Below, one piece after another: positions 6,109-11,629 of a stretch of DNA of 11,629 nt. This DNA is from Candidatus Colicola caccequi. Its GTDB lineage: Bacteria > Bacteroidota > Bacteroidia > Bacteroidales > Paludibacteraceae. The DNA lies in NCBI GenBank assembly GCA_018065205.1, contig JAGHTR010000097.1, positions 1 to 11,629 of the forward strand, written 5' to 3'. Position numbers and translations under genes: made by a program. The stretch's first letter is position 1, and the number at the start of each line of letters is the position of its first letter. Under the pieces are notes generated by a model. It was not told where the DNA came from. It searched no databases and was given only the letters and a program-made list of their open reading frames with translations.

Positions 6109-7181
6109 AAATGAATAAAACTCTCATTCTGTTCATGTGCCTTATAGCACTTCCGTGGCATGTGATGGCGCAGCAAGAGCCATTGCGCATCGCCATGATG
6201 CTTCCATTACAAAGCAATGCGACGCAGCGCGACCAAAACATGGATCGTTTTGTGCACTATTATTTAGGTGCGTTGTTGGCTATCAACGAAGTTCAACGTG
6301 ACTTTGCTCCTGTTGAGTTGCATACGTATGATGTAGAAAAGTCCACCTATAAGTTGATGGATGTTTTGGAACGTGCTGAATTGGACAGCATGGATATGAT
6401 TATAGGTCCTGCTTATGTATCACAAGTGAGCATTGCTGCCAAGTGGGCATTGGAACATCAGAAAAGAATCTTATTTCCATTCTCTTCTTCTGTTCCCGGC
6501 ATAGAGAATAATCCGTATGTGTTGCAGTTCAATCCGTCCGATGATGTTTCGGCTATGGCCATGGTTAATTGGATGGAACAAAGGCGAGATTCCATCCATT
6601 GTATCTTAATTGAGGCTTCTGCTAACGAAATCCCGAATAGTGTGAAGGCTTTGCAACAACAATTACTGGTTACGGATATTCCCTGCTCGTTTGTTACTAT
6701 CAAGAGCATACTGGCAGATTCGTTGAACATGTTGCTTGCCGATAACGTAGAGAACATTATTTTATTCAACACCGAACGTTATAGCAATGTGCGCACCTTG
6801 ATGCCGTATCTGATGCGTGCTGCTCAAGGCAAAAAACTCACGCTTTTATCTCAGTACTCCTGGCAGGGTGATGCTATCGCTCTTCCTCAGGTGTACGGTA
6901 CCGTCTTCCGCCATGAAGTAGATATAGATAGTTTTGCGTATGGAGCAGAATATCGATATTTCTATCCTAATATCAAACGTGTACCGTCTAAGCCCTATTA
7001 TGATTTGTTGGGTTTTGATCAAATGAAATATGTGCTTATAACGGCTCTTCGTTTGCGTGAGCATAGAGATGATGTGATAACTATACCTTTTATGGGTTTA
7101 CAATCGGATATGCAATTCCGTCAGATTAGTCCTATGGGAGGTTATCAGAATATGAACATTCATATTGTGCGTACCAAATGA
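6105..7181 (+). CDS. Secreted periplasmic-binding-protein (PBP type 1 fold) protein
   Basis: A 358-residue protein with signal peptide 1-22 (L-I-L-F-M-C-L-I-A-L, cleavage after V-M-A). The mature part resembles the LivK-type (branched-chain amino acid ABC receptor) type 1 binding fold: L-R-I-A-M-M-L-P-L starts the first strand, D-M-I-I-G-P-A-Y (97-104) is the characteristic 'IIGP' turn, and P-F-S-S-S is the following ligand-region loop. Related Bacteroidota proteins often carry LysM domains before this fold. None is visible here, so it may be a LysM-free version. No transporter permease or ATPase genes are adjacent, so a scaffold or peptidoglycan-synthase-activator role (as for LpoA, also a PBP1 fold) is as likely as solute uptake; this is inference. 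It starts in an ATGA overlap with gldG; a second possible start is Met3. Confidence 0.75.
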   Translation: MKMNKTLILFMCLIALPWHVMAQQEPLRIAMMLPLQSNATQRDQNMDRFVHYYLGALLAINEVQRDFAPVELHTYDVEKSTYKLMDVLERAELDSMDMIIGPAYVSQVSIAAKWALEHQKRILFPFSSSVPGIENNPYVLQFNPSDDVSAMAMVNWMEQRRDSIHCILIEASANEIPNSVKALQQQLLVTDIPCSFVTIKSILADSLNMLLADNVENIILFNTERYSNVRTLMPYLMRAAQGKKLTLLSQYSWQGDAIALPQVYGTVFRHEVDIDSFAYGAEYRYFYPNIKRVPSKPYYDLLGFDQMKYVLITALRLREHRDDVITIPFMGLQSDMQFRQISPMGGYQNMNIHIVRTK

Positions 7182-7858
7182 AACGATTGCTATTACTTGC
7201 CATATTACTGCCCCTCTTCGTTCATACATGGGCTCAGCCTCGTTTGCGCGAGCCGGAGATGTATGTAGGATTGCATGGCGGAGCCATTGCATCAATGGGT
7301 ATGTTTACACCTCAAGTTGCAGGAACGAAAGCTTTAATGGGAACGGTTCTTTTGAGTGGTGAAGGGGGCTTTGTGTTCCGGTATGCAGGGCACAAGTGCT
7401 GCGGTTTCCAATTGGAGTTGAACTATATGCAGAGAGGTTGGCGAGAGAATACGGATGAGAATGCAGAGGAAGTTGCTCATTACACGCGCAGGTTGGATTA
7501 TATTGAAATGCCTTTCTTGGCTCATATTTTCTTTGGTAAGAAGATGTGCCGTGGTTTCTTTAATCTTGGACCTCAAATAGGGTATTGCATTCATGAGTCG
7601 GAGTCTGGAACCAAACATCCTACTCAACAGGCGCAATACGAAGAACTGGAAAATAAATTTGATTGGGGGTTGGCAGCAGGTCTTGGTTTGCTTGTCCGTA
7701 CACCCAAAGCGGGAGTCTTCCAGTTGGAAGCACGTTTTTCGTACAGTTTAGGAGACTACTTCAGTAACCGAAAAACGGATTATTTCTCTCGCTCTAACCC
7801 CATAACATTGAGTCTTAATATAGGCTATTTATGGGAAATAAAACGAAAAAAACAATAG
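7178..7858 (+). CDS. PorT-like outer-membrane beta-barrel protein
   Basis: A 226-residue exported protein with signal peptide 1-19 (L-L-L-L-A-I-L-L-P-L, cleavage after W-A). The mature part alternates polar and hydrophobic residues in short strands with aromatic ends (for example Y-V-G-L-H-G-G, F-Q-L-E-L-N-Y-M, Y-I-E-M-P-F-L, F-F-N-L-G-P-Q-I-G-Y, S-L-N-I-G-Y-L-W), typical of the eight-stranded OMP_b-brl_2/PorT family. P. gingivalis PorT is needed for type 9 secretion, but most family members are uncharacterised, so I do not claim T9SS function. It overlaps the upstream gene as ATGA and ends 5 nt before parA. Some Bacteroidota have a similar barrel gene in front of parA (from memory). Cysteines at three sites (near residues 70, 126, 142) are somewhat unusual in a barrel. 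Confidence 0.72.
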   Translation: MKRLLLLAILLPLFVHTWAQPRLREPEMYVGLHGGAIASMGMFTPQVAGTKALMGTVLLSGEGGFVFRYAGHKCCGFQLELNYMQRGWRENTDENAEEVAHYTRRLDYIEMPFLAHIFFGKKMCRGFFNLGPQIGYCIHESESGTKHPTQQAQYEELENKFDWGLAAGLGLLVRTPKAGVFQLEARFSYSLGDYFSNRKTDYFSRSNPITLSLNIGYLWEIKRKKQ

Positions 7859-7863
7859 ATTAT

Positions 7864-8622
7864 ATGGCAAAAATTATTTCATTAGCAAACCAAAAAGGTG
7901 GTGTTGGTAAAACTACTACCGCAATCAATTTGGCTGCGGCTTTGGCTCGCGAAGGTCAACGCGTCCTCTTGGTGGATGCAGACCCCCAAGCCAACGCTTC
8001 TTCCGGACTGGGTGTTGAGATTCGTGATTTAGACAAGACCATCTATGAATGTTTGGTTAATCAATTGGACCCGCATGACGCAATGATTCAGACCAATGTG
8101 GATCACCTTCAACTGATTCCGAGTCATATTGACTTAGTTGGTGCAGAAATTGAGATGTTGAATTTGGAGAACAGGGAGCAACTGATGAAACATCTGTTGC
8201 AGCAAGTGCGTGGTGAGTTTGACTATATCCTTATCGACTGTTCGCCCTCATTGGGACTAATTACCGTAAATGCTCTTACTGCGAGTGACTCGGTCATCAT
8301 TCCTGTGCAATGTGAATTCTTTGCGTTGGAAGGCATTGCTAAACTGCTGTCAACGATTAAGATCATCAAACAAAATCTGAATCCTGCATTACAGATTGAA
8401 GGATTTTTGTTGACGATGTACGATGCACGATTGCGTTTATCGGCACAAGTGTTTGACGAAGTGAAGCGTCATTTTGGGGACCTTGTTTTTGATACGTATA
8501 TTCCTAGAAACGTGCGTTTGAGCGAGGCACCAAGTCATGGACTGAGTGTATTGGATTATGATGGCTCAAGTAAAGGAGCCAAATGTTATATTAACTTAGC
8601 GAAAGAACTATTGAAGAAATGA
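7864..8622 (+). CDS. parA: Chromosome-partitioning ATPase ParA (Soj)
   Basis: A 252-residue P-loop ATPase that binds DNA non-specifically as an ATP dimer and is stimulated by ParB-parS complexes to move origins apart. Visible are the deviant Walker A K-G-G-V-G-K-T-T (11-18, with signature Lys11), Walker A' V-D-A-D-P-Q-A-N (37-44), Walker B L-I-D-C-S-P-S (Asp125), and the C-terminal segment Y-I-P-R-N-V-R-L-S-E-A-P-S-H-G typical of chromosomal Soj proteins. There is no N-terminal HTH, which separates it from plasmid type Ia ParA. The start is placed at ATG 7864 because M-A-K-I-I-S-L-A-N-Q-K-G-G is the normal N terminus. An in-frame ATG at 7831 would add 11 residues inside the upstream gene. It overlaps parB as ATGA. 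Confidence 0.97.
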   Translation: MAKIISLANQKGGVGKTTTAINLAAALAREGQRVLLVDADPQANASSGLGVEIRDLDKTIYECLVNQLDPHDAMIQTNVDHLQLIPSHIDLVGAEIEMLNLENREQLMKHLLQQVRGEFDYILIDCSPSLGLITVNALTASDSVIIPVQCEFFALEGIAKLLSTIKIIKQNLNPALQIEGFLLTMYDARLRLSAQVFDEVKRHFGDLVFDTYIPRNVRLSEAPSHGLSVLDYDGSSKGAKCYINLAKELLKK

Positions 8623-9443
8623 AAAAAACTACTGGCCTAGGGCGCGGATTAGATGCGCTTATCGATACACACATTACTACCAGCGGATCAAGTTCAATTA
8701 GCGAAGTTGAGTTGGACTTAATTGTTGCTAATCCGAATCAGCCTCGTCGCCGTTTTGATGAGGAGGCTATGCAGGAACTGAGTGACTCTATTCGTGAACA
8801 CGGCGTTATATCACCCATCACGTTACGCAAAAATGCCGATGGCACGTATCTCATTATTGCAGGTGAACGTCGTTACCGGGCCTCGAAGATGGCCGGCCTA
8901 CATACCATTCCTGCTTATGTGCGCACAGCCAAGGATGAGCAAGTGATGGAATGGGCGCTCATTGAGAATATCCAGCGTGAGGATTTGGATGCTATTGAGA
9001 TAGCCCTTGCCTATCAACGGCTGATGGATGATTATGAATTGACGCAAGAGAAGATGGCTGCCAGAGTAGGGAAGAAACGTGCTACAGTAGCGAACTACTT
9101 GCGTTTGCTTAAATTGCCTGCCGAAATCCAAATTGGTATTAAGGAAAAGAAACTGGATATGGGACATGCTCGTGCCATTTTAGGAAGTGCATCCACCGAA
9201 CAACAACTCAATCTCTATCGCCGTATTTTGAAGGAGGGCTTGAGTGTCCGTAAAGTGGAAGAGTTGGTTAATGATATTAAAGCCAATAAGAAAGTGTCCG
9301 TTAAGAAAGAATCTCCTTTCTTGATTCAGCAACGCCAATTGGAGCAACGTTTAGGTACCAAAGTGAAGATTAGTGACCATCACATAACCATCTCTTTTGA
9401 GTCAGAACATGAGTTATATAACTTATTAACTCGGATACATTGA
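8619..9443 (+). CDS. parB: Chromosome-partitioning protein ParB (Spo0J), CTPase and parS-binding
   Basis: A 274-residue clamp protein that loads at parS, binds CTP, spreads along DNA and activates ParA. In order: an N-terminal L-G-R-G-L-D-A-L-I motif (7-15) that contacts ParA; the N-terminal CTPase domain with N-P-N-Q-P-R-R-R-F (38-46), the CTP-binding G-E-R-R-Y-R-A-S (82-89) and E-N-I-Q-R-E-D (116-122); a helix-turn-helix (about 141-163, L-T-Q-E-K-M-A-A-R-V-G-K-K-R-A-T-V) that reads parS; and a C-terminal dimerisation region. All key residues are present, so it should be active. The start is the ATGA shared with parA, and the stop TGA is shared with the TTG start of the next gene. I find no canonical parS palindrome in the window; parS would have to lie elsewhere. 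Confidence 0.97.
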   Translation: MKKTTGLGRGLDALIDTHITTSGSSSISEVELDLIVANPNQPRRRFDEEAMQELSDSIREHGVISPITLRKNADGTYLIIAGERRYRASKMAGLHTIPAYVRTAKDEQVMEWALIENIQREDLDAIEIALAYQRLMDDYELTQEKMAARVGKKRATVANYLRLLKLPAEIQIGIKEKKLDMGHARAILGSASTEQQLNLYRRILKEGLSVRKVEELVNDIKANKKVSVKKESPFLIQQRQLEQRLGTKVKISDHHITISFESEHELYNLLTRIH

Positions 9444-10174
9444 GAAAAATAATTGGCATATTATTCTTTGTTCTCCCAATTTTAGTATGGGCGCAAGAGG
9501 CAGAACCTACTAAGCCGGATAGTGTGGCTATTGCCATCACATCCAGCGATGTGTTGCCCAATGATGCAGGCGTTAGAGATACGTTAGTAGTTGTTGGTAA
9601 TCAGCACGAGATTATAGTAGGAGATACGGTGACACCTCAACCTCAAGCGACATGGGTAGACGGGTGGAGACCGGATCCTTTGCGTGCTGTATGGATGGGT
9701 GCTTTAGTGCCGGGTCTTGGACAAATCTACAACCGTAGTTATTGGAAATTGCCAATTGTATATGGCGCCTTTATGGGTTGTATTTATGCTGTTATGTGGA
9801 ACGGTAATATGTACGAGGATTACAGACAAGCCTATCGGGACATATTGACGGATGAGGTTCTTTCTACCGATCCGAAACGTTCATACAATGCTATATTGCC
9901 TAAAGGATATACGATTGAGTCGATGGGAGGACGTGCTACGTACACGAACATATTAAAGAATAAACAAAATACCTATCGCCGTAATAGAGACCTTTCCATT
10001 GTCGGAATTGCTGCTGTATATGCGTTATCTATCATTGATGCTTTTGTAGATGCAGAGTTATTTGACTTTGATATCTCGCCGGATTTGAGTCTAAATGTAG
10101 CACCGGAGATTTATTACGATATACAACACCAAAGAAGTTCAGCCGGTATACATTTGGCGTTAACTATAAAATGA
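9440..10174 (+). CDS. DUF5683 domain membrane protein, TTG start
   Basis: A 244-residue exported or membrane protein of unknown function. It starts with a signal-like segment (I-I-G-I-L-F-F-V-L-P-I-L-V-W-A, about 4-18) and an acidic, Thr/Val-rich linker. The DUF5683 core begins near residue 75: W-R-P-D-P-L-R-A-V-W-M-G-A-L-V-P-G-L-G-Q-I-Y-N-R-S-Y-W-K-L-P, with hydrophobic helices (P-I-V-Y-G-A-F-M-G-C-I-Y-A-V-M-W and I-V-G-I-A-A-V-Y-A-L-S-I-I-D-A). P-G-L-G-Q-x-Y-N is the family signature. The start is TTG (9440) in a TTGA overlap with the parB stop. The frame has no ATG before the signal segment, and an in-frame TAA sits at 9419-9421. Members of this family follow parB in many Bacteroidota, so a role linked to segregation or the wall is suspected but unproven. 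Confidence 0.88.
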   Translation: MRKIIGILFFVLPILVWAQEAEPTKPDSVAIAITSSDVLPNDAGVRDTLVVVGNQHEIIVGDTVTPQPQATWVDGWRPDPLRAVWMGALVPGLGQIYNRSYWKLPIVYGAFMGCIYAVMWNGNMYEDYRQAYRDILTDEVLSTDPKRSYNAILPKGYTIESMGGRATYTNILKNKQNTYRRNRDLSIVGIAAVYALSIIDAFVDAELFDFDISPDLSLNVAPEIYYDIQHQRSSAGIHLALTIK

Positions 10175-11283
10175 AAAAAATCTTATATATATTCTTGTTT
10201 ACATGCGTATCCTGTTCATTGTATGCACAGGATAGCACATCTACCAATCTTGATTCTCTTTATAAGGGACGTTTGCAGTATCTCCCTTTCCAAATTGAAA
10301 TGCCTTACAACCAAGTTGTAGGTTCCTATATAGATCGCTATTTAAATAATAAGCAACAAACCGCTCGTATTTTAGCGAGAGGGAATTATTATTTTCCTAT
10401 TTTTTGGGATATATTGGGCAAGTATGATTTGCCTTACGAACTCTGTTATTTGCCCGTTATTGAATCTGCCTTAAATCCCATTGCTCATTCCCCAGTGGGT
10501 GCGGCGGGACTATGGCAGTTTATGCCGACTACGGGTATGCTATATGGTTTGGAGGTAAACTCCCTGGTGGATGAACGTATGGATCCTATTGCTGCTACCG
10601 AAGCCGCGTGTAAGTTCCTCAAGAACCTTAATGCCGATTTCGGAGATTGGAATTTAGCCATTGCTGCCTATAATTGTGGTCCTGGAAATGTTAAGAAGGC
10701 TATTGCTCGTAGTGGTGGAAAAACAGATTTCTGGTCCATTTATCCTTATTTGCCCCGAGAAACGCGCAGTTATCTTCCGATCTTTATTGCTGCTTGCTAT
10801 GTGATGAATTATGCAGATTTACATGGCATCTGTCCTGATACCGTGTGGATGTATCCCGCCACAGATACGCTTGTTATCAAACGTCGACTGCACTTTAACC
10901 AATTGACTGAAGTGATGGGCATCTCGTTAGATACAATACGTAAACTCAATCCTCAATATCCAAAGGACATTATTCCGGGCGATATATTGTCGGATGAAAA
11001 ATCGTATACGCTTTGTTTGCCGACCGATTTTGTAATATCCTATATTGAAAATGCAGACTCCATTCATCTCTACAAAGCGGATTCGCTTATCAATAACCGC
11101 CGTTCGGAAATAGAACTGCTGCATAAACAACCTATTGGCTCCACTACGTATACCGTTAAGAGCGGAGATAACTTGGGCAAGATTGCCAAGAAATACCATG
11201 TCACAGTTAAACAACTTAAGGCATGGAATAAACTAAAATCGGACAATATCCGTATTGGACAAAAACTTAAGATTTGCAGATAA
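10171..11283 (+). CDS. mltD: MltD-type lytic transglycosylase with C-terminal LysM
   Basis: A 370-residue envelope enzyme that cleaves the MurNAc-GlcNAc bond of peptidoglycan with formation of 1,6-anhydroMurNAc. The signal segment is about 1-19 (I-L-Y-I-F-L-F-T-C-V-S-C-S-L-Y-A); C16 is followed by S-L rather than a clean lipobox, so lipidation is doubtful. The SLT domain (about 80-215) shows the catalytic Glu98 in L-P-V-I-E-S-A-L-N-P, then G-A-A-G-L-W-Q-F-M-P (110-119) and A-A-Y-N-C-G-P-G-N-V (165-174). Residues about 235-283 look like a degraded LysM (F-N-Q-L-T-E-V-M-G-I, L-N-P-Q-Y-P, I-P-G-D). Residues 325-368 are a clear LysM (Y-T-V-K-S-G-D-N-L, I-R-I-G-Q-K-L-K-I). The start lies in an ATGA overlap with the DUF5683 gene; the stop shares one base with the next start (TAATG). 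Confidence 0.93.
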   Translation: MKKILYIFLFTCVSCSLYAQDSTSTNLDSLYKGRLQYLPFQIEMPYNQVVGSYIDRYLNNKQQTARILARGNYYFPIFWDILGKYDLPYELCYLPVIESALNPIAHSPVGAAGLWQFMPTTGMLYGLEVNSLVDERMDPIAATEAACKFLKNLNADFGDWNLAIAAYNCGPGNVKKAIARSGGKTDFWSIYPYLPRETRSYLPIFIAACYVMNYADLHGICPDTVWMYPATDTLVIKRRLHFNQLTEVMGISLDTIRKLNPQYPKDIIPGDILSDEKSYTLCLPTDFVISYIENADSIHLYKADSLINNRRSEIELLHKQPIGSTTYTVKSGDNLGKIAKKYHVTVKQLKAWNKLKSDNIRIGQKLKICR

Positions 11284-11606
11284 TGGAGCCCTTTAAGCAA
11301 TATTATTCTATCCGAGAAGTAGAGGAGCAAACGCAAGTTCCTATCTCTACGTTACGTTATTGGGAGAGTCAATTCTCCCAACTCAATCCTCGCAAAGATG
11401 GTCACGGTAATCGCTACTATACCGAGAATGATATTGCTTTTATCAAGCAAGTCAAATTCATTCGAGATGACATGAAGATAACTCGCATTGAGGCCATCAA
11501 GAATGAATTGGATAATGGCAAACGAGGTACGGATGCTCGTCAGCGTGCAGCAGAAGTGCTGATGCGCATTCGCAAGGAATTAATGGAAATAAGAGCAAAC
11601 TTATGA
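11283..11606 (+). CDS. MerR-family transcriptional regulator, small
   Basis: A 107-residue protein with an N-terminal MerR winged helix-turn-helix: Y-Y-S-I-R-E-V-E-E-Q-T (7-17), the DNA-reading S-T-L-R-Y-W-E (22-28), then N-R-Y-Y-T-E-N-D-I (42-50) of the wing. An alpha-helical, charged tail (about 72-107) replaces the effector-binding domain, and no metal-binding cysteines are present. MerR proteins of this short, Cys-free type are common in Bacteroidota; the ligand and target are unknown. ATG 11283 is used: it forms TAATG with the mltD stop, and M-E-P-F-K-Q-Y-Y-S-I is a normal start. A TTG 9 nt earlier is less likely. Its position at the end of the operon makes autoregulation possible, but no operator repeat was seen. 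Confidence 0.88.
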   Translation: MEPFKQYYSIREVEEQTQVPISTLRYWESQFSQLNPRKDGHGNRYYTENDIAFIKQVKFIRDDMKITRIEAIKNELDNGKRGTDARQRAAEVLMRIRKELMEIRANL

Positions 11607-11629
11607 AAAACTTTGATTGGAAAAGATTA
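11603..11629 (+). CDS. Start of the next operon gene (nine codons visible)
   Basis: An ATG at 11603 overlaps the stop of the MerR-like gene as ATGA and opens a frame to the window edge: M-K-N-F-D-W-K-R-L. The overlap type is the same as at most junctions in this operon, which is the main reason to believe it is a real gene. Nine residues are not enough to name a family. Confidence 0.6.

Noticed and set aside
7831..7863. Longer ParA start at the ATG at 7831
   Set aside because: It would add M-G-N-K-T-K-K-T-I-D-Y from within the barrel gene. ATG 7864 gives the standard N terminus and keeps the compact spacing.
1..11629. parS centromere site for ParB
   Set aside because: I looked for the palindromic TGTTTCACGTGAAACA and the core CACGTG and saw neither. 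GTCATGTGAC near 1681 is not a parS match. A motif scan of the full genome is needed to locate parS.

Overview
This window looks like chromosomal DNA from a member of the order Bacteroidales (phylum Bacteroidota). The three recognisable promoters all have the Bacteroidota layout TTTG - 20 bp - TAnnTTTG. The gene set (two-domain parvulin, GldG-type protein, PorT-type barrel, ParAB followed by a DUF5683 protein and an MltD-type lytic transglycosylase) is typical of the group. I cannot place it below order level. I see no insertion sequence, CRISPR array, tRNA, rRNA or prophage gene. This is a housekeeping region, and I did not find a clearly new biological system.

Layout: (1) 1-526, minus strand: the 5' part of a GNAT/FemAB-like (BioF2-type) acetyltransferase gene that runs off the left edge, with an apparent one-base frameshift near base 44. 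(2) 527-662: a divergent intergenic region with back-to-back promoters, one for the acetyltransferase and one for uvrB. (3) 663-2690, plus: uvrB, read from an almost leaderless mRNA. (4) 2691-2834: an intergenic region with phased A-tracts, a near copy of the uvrB promoter and a leader of about 60 nt. (5) 2835 to the right edge, plus: one very compact ten-gene operon in the order parvulin PPIase, gldG-like, PBP1-fold protein, PorT-like barrel, parA, parB, DUF5683 protein, mltD-like, merR-like, next gene (partial). No gap inside the operon exceeds 5 nt. Most junctions are 4-nt ATGA or TTGA overlaps, and two genes appear to start without ATG.

How the genes fit together: the operon joins cell-envelope assembly (a periplasmic chaperone/isomerase, an outer-membrane barrel, a peptidoglycan lytic enzyme, a periplasmic binding-fold protein and an ABC-associated membrane protein) with chromosome segregation (ParA/ParB). 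This would allow division-linked wall and outer-membrane growth to be co-expressed with nucleoid segregation; that link is inference. UvrB is the damage-loading helicase of nucleotide excision repair. It is a separate transcription unit, but its promoter is nearly identical to that of the envelope/segregation operon.
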